From Conchocele bisecta (taxonomy: Eukaryota > Mollusca > Bivalvia > Lucinida > Thyasiridae), in NCBI GenBank assembly GCA_029237695.1, contig CM055265.1, positions 118,993,078 through 119,057,077 of the forward strand: DNA of 64,000 nucleotides. The letters are read 5' to 3'. Below, in pieces: positions 33,395 to 43,138 of the stretch (position 1 is its first letter; every line of letters begins with the position of its first letter). Both the position numbers and the translations under genes were made by a program. The notes beneath the pieces were generated by a model. The model was not told the DNA's origin. It searched no databases and saw only the letters and a list, made by a program, of their open reading frames with translations.

Positions 33395-33490
33395 TGGATA
33401 ATGTAGGCTCTGATCAGACTGTGCGGATGTGCAGGCTGATCTGAGGCTATGCTGGTCACATGCATAGCTTTGCCTCCTTTTTGTCAGCTG
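33395..33490. repeat. NR-1 fragment
   Basis: GTAGGCTCTGATCAGACTGT and GCAGGCTGATCTGAGGC, then GCTGGTCAC. Core only. Confidence 0.5.
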
Positions 33491-33661
33491 GGGCCCCTGA
33501 AGTTGTTACATAAATCCTCAATATTGTGTCGGAAGTCGGATTTCTGACATTAAAGTACGAGAACAGTCTCATGAGTTGTGCATATTAATTTAAGAATTAC
33601 AATACATCGGCACTTTTTATTACTTTTTTCTGCGGGTAACAGTAATATTGCAGCATGGCTG

Positions 33662-33960
33662 GCTGACACAGTAAACTTGAAAAAGTCGCGGGAATACTGG
33701 ACGAGGCCTTCCGGCCTTCGTCCAGTATTCCCACGACTTTTCCAAGTTTATACCCCGATAAATTCCACAAAAAGGTCATTCATTCCTATAATAAACACAT
33801 TTTCTTGATGAATTTATTTCAAATGCTGGAATTATAAGGAATGAATGGTCTTTTTGTGGAATTTATCGGGGATATAAACTTGGAAAAGTCGCGGGAATAC
33901 TGGACGAGGCCTTCCGGCCTTCGCCCAGTATTCCCGCGACTTTTCATCTCAATATCAAAT
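33662..33960. mobile_element. FB-A: two hairpins in a row
   Basis: Both hairpins have AAAAGTCGCGGGAATACTGG and complement, tip GAGGCCTTCCGGCCTTC. Between them is TTATTTCAAATGCTGGAATT. The second right arm stops at CGACTTTTC. Confidence 0.78.
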
Positions 33961-34075
33961 CTGCATATTTTGATGATTGGATTGTATAATTTCTGAGCTT
34001 GTCAAAGAAAATTAACTTGACCTAATTGTCACCCCTCCAGCAGTGATATCGGATGATGTTCGCCCACATTTTGGT

Positions 34076-34175
34076 TAACACTTTCACCCCTAACTATGTG
34101 TCAATGGACTCTTCCATGTAAAAAGAAGAAGGAAGAAACTATCCACAACAGTGCAGATCCAGATGAGCCAGCTAT
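34076..34175. mobile_element. TTAA-3 end, truncated
   Basis: TTAACACTTTCACCCCTAAC, then GTGCAGATCCAGATGAGCC; the rest is lost. Confidence 0.55.
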
Positions 34176-34233
34176 TTACATTATTTAATGTGCAGTCTTT
34201 TCCCCATACAGACATCATTCCTGTCTGGACCTG

Positions 34234-34433
34234 GGGACCGTTTCACTAAACTTTGTGCGACTAAAATGTTTGTAAGTGCAAAATTATGATAGTCTGTAAA
34301 TTTCACGTTAGCACTGTTTATTGCGTATGCAGCCTATGCTCAATAAATGAAAATCCATCGATTGAAATTTTCAGACAATCCTAAAGTTGCACTTACAAAC
34401 ATTAAGTTGTACGAAGTTTAGTGAAATGGCCCC
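34234..34433. mobile_element. CWG-1 MITE, CTG target duplication
   Basis: GGGACCGTTTCACTAAAC and GTTTAGTGAAATGGCCCC with CTG at 34231-34233 and 34434-34436. Confidence 0.82.
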
Positions 34434-34559
34434 CTGGATATGATGATGACTTTCTTGTTGAACAGGCATAAAACCCCATTCAGTCAATATGCACAATCGC
34501 TTATCACTCAATTAAAATAGCTCCATGATTAGAAGCAACACAGTTTTGTGGAAACACTC

Positions 34560-34645
34560 CATTGCAGGTTAAATATGGGATCAATCCTGTTGGCCTTAGC
34601 TGTTGATGGGCTGTTAAACATGACTAAATCAAATCAATCAAATCT
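34560..34645 (+). mobile_element. SINE tail fragment
   Basis: GGGATCAATCCTG, CCTTAGCTGTTGATGGGC and a tail of ATCAAATCAATC units. This is the 3' part of a SINE-2 or SINE-3 type element. Confidence 0.5.
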
Positions 34646-35030
34646 ATACAGTGGAACCTCTCTAAACCAGACGCTTTGGGATGTCCACAATATGTCTTTT
34701 TTTTTTTTTTTTTTTTCTTTTTTTGCTTATATTTAACGGCGGCACTGGCTCTAAGACCTTGCATGCCGTCTCCCAAGAATGGGAGAAAGAACGGAGGTAG
34801 AGATTTTTTGAGAGAAGCCGGTAATTCGTATTTACAGAGCAACTACGAATTATCGGTACCCATTTACAGCTGGGTGAACTGGAGCAGTGTGGATAAAGTT
34901 TCTTGCTTAAGGACACAACGCACGCCGCTAGTCAGGCTCGAACCCACGACCCTTGGATCAGTAGTCCGACACACTAACCATTACGCCACGGCGCTCCACT
35001 TCCACAATATGTCAGATTTCAGGAATATGA
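34646..35030. mobile_element. TA-1 left end, interrupted by SINE-1
   Basis: TACAGTGGAACCTCTCTAAA, then GACGCTTTGGGATG before the SINE. The right TA-1 end could not be located, so only the left boundary is firm. Confidence 0.5.
34697..35000 (-). mobile_element. SINE-1, tRNA-related, with 13-bp target duplication
   Basis: TCCACAATATGTC flanks it directly at 34684-34696 and 35001-35013. On the minus strand it starts GTGGAGCGCCGTGGCGTAAT (A-box-like TGGCGTAATGG), has GGGTTCGAGCC (B box), then CCTTAAGCAAGAAACTTTA and TTCACCCAGCTGTAAATGGG, a central domain of the kind conserved among metazoan SINEs, and ends in poly-A (poly-T at 34697-34716 on the plus strand, broken by single C). It is about 300 bp. 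The 154-codon ORF antisense to it is incidental. Confidence 0.9.
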
Positions 35031-35137
35031 CCACTCCAGGACATATTTGTGTGTTCTGCAATCATGAACAGGCAGTTTTGCCAAATATGAATGACAATAA
35101 AACTGCCGATTTTCTTCTATCAATGACTCAAGGTGCA

Positions 35138-35519
35138 TGATCGACCACGTGGTTACAACAACAACAACAATAGCTGAAAGTGTTGAAAGCTCGCCCACTT
35201 CAAAATATGTACTGTTTGATATTTTCCTTAATATGCAACGGATTTTGATGAAATATGGCGCACCAAACGCGTCTTCATGAGCTGCATTTGATGGTCCCGG
35301 GACTTCGGCACATACTTATGCCGTTTTTGCGAAGAATCAAAAATTCTTCGCAAAGATGACAGAAGTTTGGGCCAAAGTAAAGAAACCACCAAATTCATCT
35401 TAACATATTTCATCAAAATCCGTTACTTAATAAGGGCAAAATAAAAGAATACGTATTTTAAATCGGAGGCGCTTCTGGAAGTTTCAGTTGTTGTTGTTGT
35501 TGTTGTAACCACATGATCA
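35138..35519. mobile_element. FB-C inverted-repeat element with AAC/GTT ends
   Basis: TGATCGACCACGTGGTTACA plus ACAACAACAAC at the left; GTTGTTGTTGTTGTAACC plus ACATGATCA at the right. Inner arms TTTTGATGAAATATG and CATATTTCATCAAAA. Central hairpin TTGCGAAGAATC/ATTCTTCGCAA. Confidence 0.7.
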
Positions 35520-35689
35520 TACACATTGTGACTATAAAACCCATCAAAATTCATCACTCAGAAGTTTTCTGCTTGTCTCGTGTATTGGTTCCACTGAAAA
35601 CCATAATTATTCTAACAAACGCCCCTGTGGCAATACAATTTTCTGAATTAGTTTTGGCATTATAATTGCATAAAACACACAGATTTTTG

Positions 35690-35785
35690 TTTGTTTGTTA
35701 TGACTACTATGTGAAAATAAAAGAATTTAACTGAAAATGTAGGAGTGGGGGGGGGGGGGGGGCGTGCTGCTATTACACTCTGAGA
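35690..35785. repeat. NR-2 remnant with poly-G
   Basis: GTGAAAATAAAAGAATTTAAC, a run of about 17 G near 35746-35762, and CTGCTATTACACTCTG. Confidence 0.4.
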
Positions 35786-35799
35786 ATGGATGGGTTGTT

Positions 35800-36235
35800 G
35801 CCTATTGTTGCCTAGAGGTTAGAGCACTGGGGCCCGTTTCACTAAACTTTGTACGACTAAAATGTTCGTAAGTGCAACATTATGATAGTCTGTAAATTTC
35901 ACAGTAACAATGTTTTCTTGTAAATAATTATTGGATTTACATTTATTGAGCATAGGCTGCATATGCAGCCTATGCAGCCTATGCTTAATACATGTAAATC
36001 CATAAATTGACATTTACAGACAATCTTAAATTTGAACTTACGAACATTTTAGTCTTAAGAAGTTTAGTGAAACGGGCCCTGGACTTCAATACTGGAGGTT
36101 GTAGGTTCATGCAATCCCACGACCTGGGCATGAAAAATACTTCCATAGTATTTCCTTCCCACTGGTCTTTTGGATGAATTGAAACAGAAATCCCATCTCT
36201 ATATGACCTTAGCTGTTGCTGGGACGTTAAACCCT
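35800..36235 (+). mobile_element. SINE-3, tRNA-related, split by CWG-1
   Basis: Left piece GTTGCCTAGAGGTTAGAGCA is A-box-like. It resumes after the MITE with GGACTTCAATACTGGAGG and GTAGGTTCATGCAATCCC (B-box-like), then TATGACCTTAGCTGTTGCTG and GGACGTTAAACCC. Joined across the MITE it reads as an uninterrupted tRNA-like head. Confidence 0.72.
35830..36078. mobile_element. CWG-1 MITE in the tRNA-like head of SINE-3
   Basis: GGGCCCGTTTCACTAAAC at the left, TTAGTGAAACGGGCC at the right. CTG at 35827-35829 is repeated at 36079-36081, and removing the MITE with one CTG restores GAGCACTGGACTTC. Confidence 0.85.
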
Positions 36236-36267
36236 TTCACTTATCACTATTAGAGAAAGTGCTACTA

Positions 36268-36520
36268 TTAGCCCTTACACCATTATCTTAATTTTCCCGT
36301 TTTTATCATAAAAAAACATGCTTTGACAGCACTTTAGAATAATTTAAAACATGCTTCGACATCACTTCAGAATCATTTCCATTGGAAATGATTCTGAAGA
36401 ATATTTCCATTGGAAATGATTCTGAAGTGCTGTCAAACCATGTTTTTATTGAGAAATAAGGCAAGATATAAAAGCAACAGCAGATGACAATTGTTGTGTG
36501 TAGCGGTCTATTAGGGTTAG
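36268..36520. mobile_element. TTAA-2 MITE, decayed ends, duplicated hairpin half
   Basis: TTAG plus CCCTTACACCATTATC and TATTAGGG plus TTAG. The half-hairpin ATTTCCATTGGAAATGATTC occurs twice, at about 36375 and 36401, a small internal duplication. Confidence 0.78.
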
Positions 36521-36837
36521 AATACATACGGTATATAGAAATTGCTGGCCCAACAGTAGTCCATATATGTTCTGGGAAATGATAAATTGGCCACACATCT
36601 ATGTGATATTGAACAGGGATAGATCCATTCATTGACATGCAACAATATTTGCATAAGTAAATATTTGCCGAATATCTATCTCTGATAATTATGGTAATTA
36701 AGGCAGGTTGTGAGAAAACCAACTTTCTACTTGCAATTGGAACTGTTCGCAATGTCCGGCATTATACCTGAGGATTGTAATTTGCTCAGCATCGATTCTG
36801 TTTGTTAGGTGTGCCTTTATTCATATGTATGGCTCAT

Positions 36838-37068
36838 ATATGTAAATGTCTTTGAGAAATGGAGCTAAATGCATTTTATGACCATTGTAGACCCAGATCA
36901 GCCTGTGCATCTGCACAATCTGATCAGGGTCTGCACTGCCCACCAGTCAGTCAGTCATGCTTGTAACAAGCAGTATAGATCATAATAGGCAACAAGAGTC
37001 TGGGGCTACATTGACCACAAATGGTATAAGCCCCATTTCTCTAGTCACAGCCACATATGAGACAGCCC
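36838..37068. mobile_element. NR-1 element, near complete
   Basis: TTTGAGAAATGGAGC, core GATCAGCCTGTGCATCTGCA and CAATCTGATCAGGGTC, AGCAGTATAGATCATAAT, ending CCATTTCTCTAGTCACAGCC. Confidence 0.7.
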
Positions 37069-37074
37069 ATGCGA

Positions 37075-37270
37075 TTTTGCACCTTCGGACATCATTAAAT
37101 ATGTTTACAAAATTTACAATTTTTTCATAAATAAAGTTAAAAGTTGACAATTTTTTTAAAAATTGGTCAACTTTTGACGCTATTTACAGAAAATATTGTA
37201 AATTTTGTCAGCGTATTTCATGAAATTACGCAGATGTCCGAAGGTACAAAATCACATGGCGTGTCTCATG
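37075..37270. mobile_element. FB-D foldback element
   Basis: CGATTTTGCACCTTCGGACA at the left pairs with TGTCCGAAGGTACAAAATCA at the right; inner arms TTTACAAAATTTACAAT and AAAAGTTGACAATTTTT/AAAAATTGGTCAACTTTT. Confidence 0.7.
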
Positions 37271-37287
37271 TGTTATGTTACCAGCAT

Positions 37288-37713
37288 AATCCCTGATCTG
37301 AGGCACAGGCTGATCTGGCTCTATGTTAATCCCTGATCTGAGGCACAGGCTGATCTGGCTCTATGTTAATCCCTGATCTGTAGCCGATTTCATCAAAATT
37401 AAAAGTATACTTATCTAGCAAAGTATACTTTGAGGGAGTAATCATTTATTTTCCCCAAAATGCATTATTTCATATATAACTAACCGTTGCATATATTTGA
37501 TGATTAAAAGTATGCAGAATTATTATACTGAATTTATTACATTATCACAGCCAAAATTGGCTGTGATAATGTAATAAATGCAGTATAATAACAATTAATA
37601 AATTTATTCTAAAATTGAAAATTTCTCCCTCAATGTATATTTTGCTAGAAAAGTATACTTTGCAATGTTGGTGAAATGGGCTACTGAGGCACAGGCTGAT
37701 CTGGCTCTATGTT
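37288..37713 (+). repeat. 40-bp tandem array, three units, third one split by CWG-2
   Basis: AATCCCTGATCTGAGGCACA and GGCTGATCTGGCTCTATGTT make the unit, starting at 37288, 37328 and 37368. The third unit is opened after GATCTG by a MITE and resumes with AGGCACAGG. Confidence 0.9.
37381..37683. mobile_element. CWG-2 MITE with proven CTG target duplication
   Basis: TAGCCGATTTCATC...GGTGAAATGGGCTA. CTG precedes it (37378-37380) and follows it (37684-37686), and the two intact neighbouring units show the empty site with a single CTG. Central palindrome TTATCACAGCCAAAATTGGC. Confidence 0.92.
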
Positions 37714-37794
37714 TTCTGTAAGCACCAACGATGTCTGTTTTCACAAGCCCTGGTTCTAATTCTACATTCTGGGCTGTATCATCAATAACTTGCT

Positions 37795-38378
37795 ATTATT
37801 TGTAATCCTATTCTAGGGGATTTAGGGCCAACTGACTTTGGTGTGTTATAGACCTGGCACCAGGTCAGGTTATATTCTAATTTCAGGGCTGAATATATCT
37901 CCGTGCCAAACAATGGCCGATATAAACTATCGAAATCTGTCTCCAAAATGTATTTACCAGCGTAAATACTGTTTTATCTATCGACAGCGTCGATTATAAT
38001 TGTCAATATTATATATATACGGCTTATTCCGTATACTATGTTCACACCGCGTGTGAATGAGACTAAATGTCACAGTGTGTATTGATTTGTTCCCAATACC
38101 AGGAATATTGACCAATACACCTGTACGCTTATCACGGCTGAATCGGACCACGTCCGAACGGTATGAATACCAGAAGCGCACTGATCAATATCGTCACGGC
38201 TAGCGCGCATCTCATATGAGACCGGAAGTGTGATGACGTAATAGAATCTGTTATTATTTTGGGATTTTCCCCCCAATGCAGCAGGTTAAAATTGGATCGA
38301 ACCTGGTTGCCCAGCCTTTTATGACCTTAGCTGTTGATAGGCCTTTAAACACCAATAAACAAACAAACAAACAAACAA
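37795..38378 (+). mobile_element. SINE-2 interrupted by a 350-bp insert
   Basis: Left: GACTTTGGTGTGTTATAG, CCTGGCACCAGGTCAGG, CAGGGCTGAATATAT. Right: TTTTGGGATTTTCCCCC, GGATCGAACCTGG, ACCTTAGCTGTTGATAGGCC and an AAAC-repeat tail. Confidence 0.72.
37899..38248. other. Insert of unknown origin inside SINE-2
   Basis: About 350 bp, less AT-rich than its surroundings, replacing some 25 bp of the SINE. It contains GTGTGAATGAGACTAAATG and CACGTCCGAACGG but no inverted ends or ORF that I recognise. Confidence 0.5.
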
Positions 38379-38425
38379 ACAATAACTTGCTAACCTGAGT
38401 TTTGTGGTACTGACTACTGATGATA

Positions 38426-38675
38426 CCGTGGAACCTCTCTAAACCGGACACCCATAAAACACCCGTGATCTTATTTTTGATGAGTTTCTTGGTCATTTAT
38501 CTCAGGTGATAATGTCTGTTCGTGATCTACGCGATCACGAACAGACATTATCACCTGAGATAAATATGGCTCAGAACTATGGCTCAGAATGATCAAATGT
38601 CTGATTTACAGTGAAACCTCTCTAAGCCAGACACCCTGGGGACCTCCCGGGTGTCCGGTTTAGTGAGGTTTCACT
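38426..38675. mobile_element. TA-1 element with inverted interior
   Basis: TA, then CCGTGGAACCTCTCTAAACC; ends TTTAGTGAGGTTTCACTG and TA. The interior forms a hairpin ATCTCAGGTGATAATGTCTG...CAGACATTATCACCTGAGAT around GTGATCTACGCGATCAC. Confidence 0.72.
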
Positions 38676-38753
38676 GTAGTCAAAAGATGCTTAGTTTTTC
38701 TGCAATCGATGGTTACTAATTTAAATGTATTTATATTATTACTACTGATGATA

Positions 38754-38932
38754 CCGTGGAACCTCTCTAAACCGCACACCCATAAAACACCTGTGATCTT
38801 ATTTTTGATGAGTTTCTTGGTCATTTATCTCCGATGATAATGTCTGTTCGTGATCGCGTAGCACACAACTTATAATGGCTCAGAATGATAAAATGCCTGA
38901 TTTACAGTGAAACGTCTCTAAGCCGGACACCC
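38754..38932. mobile_element. TA-1 element, right end lost
   Basis: Repeats ACTGATGATACCGTGGAACC from 38.41 kb with its flank, so a 330-bp tandem duplication made this copy. Its right side stops at AAGCCGGACACCC. Confidence 0.65.
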
Positions 38933-39317
38933 TCACTCGTCCTTACTTCGACTGAGAGATGGCAGAAATTTACATTAGAAAAAACAGAATTTCTACTCGT
39001 CATGCATGCATTCCACTCGTCAGGACGAGCGGAACAGTGGAATCTTCATGCCCTGCTTTGGCATTGCGTTAATGTGTGTATAGCTGGTGGACATCTCAAA
39101 ATAGATGCTTCAAATTGCAATTGGAGGCGACCGTACAAATTGTAAATCCAGAGAAACTACTAAATTATACATGTACTTGCTCTCGATGCAAGTTCACATA
39201 CCATAGTTGGTTGCATGGACTATTTTGCGATAAACATGAATTGTTATCCCTTGACGAGCAATAGGCTATCAAGGTGGGATTTACTTTTCGCAATGAGACA
39301 TGCATGAATTACATCAC

Positions 39318-39518
39318 TTAACCCTTTCACCCCTAAGTGACTGGAATGGATTTTGATATGTTCATTTTGCAACCTTCACAAAATGGTTTTCAGACTAGTC
39401 CATTTATGAAAAGGGGGTATTTTATGTTCTCAAAAATATGAAAATTACTTTCAAAAAGTGCATATCCTGATGAGACGGCATAAACCGCTATAGCAGGCTT
39501 TCGGGTTCAAAGGGTTAA
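39318..39518. mobile_element. TTAA-3 MITE with deleted hairpin arm
   Basis: TTAA plus CCCTTTCACCCCTAAGTGAC and GTTCAAAGGG plus TTAA. After CCTGATGAGACGGC one hairpin arm is missing. Confidence 0.8.
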
Positions 39519-39801
39519 ACGTGATTAAAATGTGTATTTATTTTGTTTTCGATCAAAATTTTGTGATTTGACCATGTAATAATGATGATAACACTGCCAG
39601 CAACGCTATTTTGCCCCGGCCATTTTCTCAGTGTTATGCACGTGCTGCTGTTCTGTGTTTTACTATTTATTATTATATGTTCCTGGAAGGTTATCCATTC
39701 CATTATAAAATTGGCCGATGTATGGGAATCGAAGACACAACATAGCATCTGGTTACTACTGTAAGAAACCGGGCATCTTCCTCTGCCTAATTGCTCGACA
39801 G

Positions 39802-39898
39802 TTACAAGAAATATTATTGTACAGTGGAACGTCTCTAAACTGGACACCCTGGGTGTCCAGTTTAGAGACGTTCCACTGTACAATAATATTTCTTGTAA
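39802..39898. repeat. 97-bp perfect palindrome built on a TA-1 end
   Basis: Two 48-base arms match exactly around a single T (39850). The inner 60 bp are two facing TA-1 ends (CAGTGGAACGTCTCTAAAC). The outer 18 bases of each arm, TTACAAGAAATATTATTG, are flank and are inverted too. Confidence 0.93.
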
Positions 39899-40320
39899 TT
39901 CTACTGCAACTCGGCTATATGACCATTCCCAAGATTTTTGTTTCATTGTGTATCAATTATGAACAAAGTTACCATTGGAGATAGATGATGGTAATTTAAT
40001 TAAAAGCCATCAAAATAGAGCGCTACAAGGGTTTAGAGAGGTTTTATTGTATAATATTTACACCTTCCATAAATTCATAACGCCCATTTGACGTATTGCG
40101 TTTACATCCAATACATTACATTAGACACACGTGACGTTGAGCGATGATGTTGATTGGTTACAGTTCGCAACGTTGCTGTTCCTGGATTTTGGACAAAATG
40201 ATAAAAAAAAACAAGATTACCGGTAATGTTAATTTTAACGCCATATTTGGTTATTTACATTCTTCAAACTATCAGAAAATGTATTGTAAATATAAGTAAG
40301 AAAACCACGGGCTTCTGCAT

Positions 40321-40414
40321 TTACTGAGGTGAACAATACATTTGGTCCGTTTAAATTGTGCGAGGAGTCCGGACTCCATGCACTTTAAACAGACCAAATG
40401 TATGCCCCAGTAAA
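40321..40414. repeat. Long imperfect palindrome
   Basis: TTACTGAGG and ACATTTGGTCCGTTTAAA pair with TTTAAACAGACCAAATGT and CCCAGTAA around GGAGTCCGGACTCC. Confidence 0.75.
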
Positions 40415-40456
40415 CAAAATGTTCAAATGTTGAATATCTCATGATCCGTTGGTCAG

Positions 40457-40777
40457 TAGCCTATTTAATCAACATTGCAAAGTATACTTTACTAGCAAAG
40501 TATACTTTGAGGGAGTAATCATTTATTTTTCCTGAAATGCATTATTTTGTATAGAACTAAAAAATGCATATATTTCATGATTAAAAGTATGCAGAATTAT
40601 TATACTGAATTTATTATATTATCACAGCCAAATTGGCTGTGATAATGTAATAAATTCAGTATAATAAAAATTAATAAATTTATCATAAAATTGAAAATTT
40701 CTCCCTCAAAGTATACTTTGCTACTAAAGTATACTTTGCAACTAAAGTATACTTTGCAATGTTGATGAAATAGGCTA
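40457..40777. mobile_element. CWG-2 MITE
   Basis: TAGCCTATTTAATC...GATGAAATAGGCTA, flanked by CAG and CCA. ACTAAAGTATACTTTGC is tandemly repeated in the right arm. Confidence 0.82.
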
Positions 40778-41083
40778 CCAAACTTCATCAATAGCTTCTT
40801 CGTTTTGATTGCTCTCAACTCGGTGTAATTTGGTTGACCTAGACCGTGATACTTTGACCTTTGTGTGTAGGTATGACATTCACTGTGATCACCTTGTTTA
40901 TATTTTGGCTCAGGTAGCACAGCGGGCAGGCAAAAAAAGTCCCTGTTTTTTTGGTGTAGATCCTGATCACCATTTGGAATCATACAGTAAATAGATTGAT
41001 AAAAAAGTGCTTGTTGTCAGCTTGACTGTATGGTAACCAGCCTACGCCCAGATCAAACTATACTAATTTGCCTTGCACATGTC

Positions 41084-41278
41084 TTAACCCCTTCACCCCT
41101 AAGTAACTGGAATAGATTATGATATGTTGATTTTCCGACCAAACAAATCATCACAAAATGATTTTCAGACTAGTCCATTATAAAAAAGGGGTGTTTTTTC
41201 TAAAAGATATGATAATTAGTTGCAAACAGTGTAGATCCTGATGAGACGGCTCATCACGAGCCGGCTCATCTGGATCTG
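41084..41278. mobile_element. TTAA-3 MITE, right end lost
   Basis: TTAA plus CCCCTTCACCCCTAAGTAAC; hairpin GAGACGGCTCATCACGAGCC, ends at CTGGATCTG. Confidence 0.7.
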
Positions 41279-41424
41279 TCATAGCCAGAATTCAGACCTT
41301 TACAGATCCCTTTCCATTCACTTTCGGCAATTCCACGATCTACAATTGTTACCTATGTCTTAATGCCCAATTTCCCCACCGATACCACATACATGAACAT
41401 GAATGTAACAGGCAGAATCAGGGA

Positions 41425-41648
41425 CCAGGTTCACTAAACTTTGCACGACTAAAATGTTTGTAAGTGCATATTTAGGATCATCTGGAAATTTCAATTGATG
41501 GATTTACATTTATTGAGCATAAGCTGCTCAATAAATGTAAATCCAATAATTGTTTACAAAAAAAACATTGTTAATATGAAATTTAGAGACTATCATAATT
41601 TTGCACTCTCGAACATTTTAGTGGTACAAAGTTTCGTGAAACGGCCCT
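41425..41648. mobile_element. CWG-1 MITE, decayed
   Basis: GACCAGGTTCACTAAACTTT and CAAAGTTTCGTGAAACGGCC; arms GGATTTACATTTATTGAGC and complement. Target repeats not preserved. Confidence 0.7.
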
Positions 41649-41659
41649 CTTTAGAGAGA

Positions 41660-41979
41660 TCCCTATCCCCAGACTTTCCTAAAGTCAATTATCTGCCGGA
41701 AAATTGAATTAGAGATTGTTTGATAATCTAACTGTGACTTGATATCGGAATGTTGCCCATAACAGTCACACAGGACATGGTCTACTAAAGTGCTACTGGA
41801 TTATTCATGTCAATTTGATCACCCAATGCTTCTTCATTAGGCTAAATTAGTGCCACTTGTAGAGGACTCTGTGTGACATTTATTTGATGTCTCAGAGTGG
41901 ACTGTGTGATTGTGTGACTTTCATATTCTGCCTCAGATTGGATATGTTGCCTTGCAGAGAACTGGTGTTACTATGCAAC
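41660..41979. other. No recognised element
   Basis: No inverted ends or convincing ORF. GTGTGACTTTCATATTC and similar phrases recur loosely, also beyond 42.2 kb. Confidence 0.35.
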
Positions 41980-42221
41980 TTAACCCTTACACCGCTATCT
42001 TAATTGTTTGTCGTCTCCTGTTTATTTTCCATTTTTATCATCAAAAACATGCTTTGACAGCACTTTAGAATAATTTTCAACATGCTTTGACAGCACTTCA
42101 GAATCATTTCCATTGGAAATGATTCTGAAGTGCTGTCAAAACATGTTTTTATTGATAAAGAAGACAAAATATAAAAGCAACAACAGATGACAATTGTTGT
42201 GTATAGCGGTCTAAGGGTTAA
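41980..42221. mobile_element. TTAA-2 MITE, inverted, complete
   Basis: TTAA plus CCCTTACACCGCTATC and AGCGGTCTAAGGG plus TTAA; hairpin ATCATTTCCATTGGAAATGA. Confidence 0.88.
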
Positions 42222-42699
42222 ATAAATATATGAGTGGACTATGGGACTTTCATATGACTTAAGAGTAATGTTGTTACTACACAACTTTTATATACTGGGT
42301 CTAGGTATAATGAGTGGGTGTGGAATTTTCATGTGGACTTTTGGAGTACCGGTAGACTTGTTTTACTATGACGTATATTTATGCTTATTGGAGTTAACTG
42401 GTATTACTTGGAACTGGAAATTGTTTGCTTGTTAAGAATAGATTGTTGTGTATCAATTAAATAATATAATAGTATAAATGTTCATGAGTAATTATTTAAT
42501 ATAACTTTACAGTCAAACTGGCCGGGATATTTTTCACCCGTCACCAAATTGACAATACATCGTAAATTTGTTGTAAATTGAGAAAGTGATAGTTTCACCT
42601 GCTGAGATGGTGTTTGTTAACCATTTAAAACATATATATTTCATGCAATCATAAGTTGGATGCTGGAAACTGTACACATTTAATTGAAATATTTGAATG

Positions 42700-42750
42700 G
42701 GTCAGTGGAAGAAGGAGGCTACGCCTTGCTCACCTTCTTCCACTTACAAC
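42700..42750. repeat. Small hairpin
   Basis: AGTGGAAGAAGG pairs with CCTTCTTCCACT around AGGCTACGCCTTGCTCA. Confidence 0.5.
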
Positions 42751-42841
42751 TTCAATTGAGACTGATATTAATATAAATTCCATGAAAAATATTAATTTTA
42801 ATTTTACATCCTGTTTATCATATGAGGCTCATATAGGAACT

Positions 42842-43042
42842 TTAACGCTTACTATGCTGAATTATTTTTTGTCGTCTGCCAGAAATGTTTTAGTTTCAAT
42901 ATTTCTCGAAAAAAGCCTGTCTTAGAATCGTCTCCACTGGAGACGATTCTCATGCGCTGTCAAAACAGGTTTTTTGTTAAGCATTTAAAGGCAAATATGA
43001 AAAACAGCAGACATGTTCCGTCTCCAGCGTAGTAAGGGTTAA
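42842..43042. mobile_element. TTAA-2 variant with GTCTCC hairpin
   Basis: TTAA plus CGCTTACTATGCTG and CAGCGTAGTAAGGG plus TTAA. The hairpin core is AGAATCGTCTCC/GGAGACGATTCT, unlike the usual TTAA-2 core but like SC-1 and SC-2. Confidence 0.8.
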
Positions 43043-43138
43043 GATTGACACCATGCAGTGCTATATATATGAATTTCAATAACTTTCATAGTGACCATAT
43101 TCTAATAAACAGCTCTGGGACTATGCATTTTAGGCATT

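Noticed and set aside
34920..34996. tRNA gene on the minus strand
   Set aside because: A- and B-box motifs are those of the SINE-1 head, continuous with SINE body and poly-A.
34676..35140. 154-codon plus-strand ORF, longest in the window
   Set aside because: It is antisense to SINE-1 and starts in its poly-T tail, so it is an accidental frame.
36306..36752. 148-codon minus-strand ORF
   Set aside because: About half of it is TTAA-2 hairpin sequence; the same peptide phrases recur wherever that MITE does.
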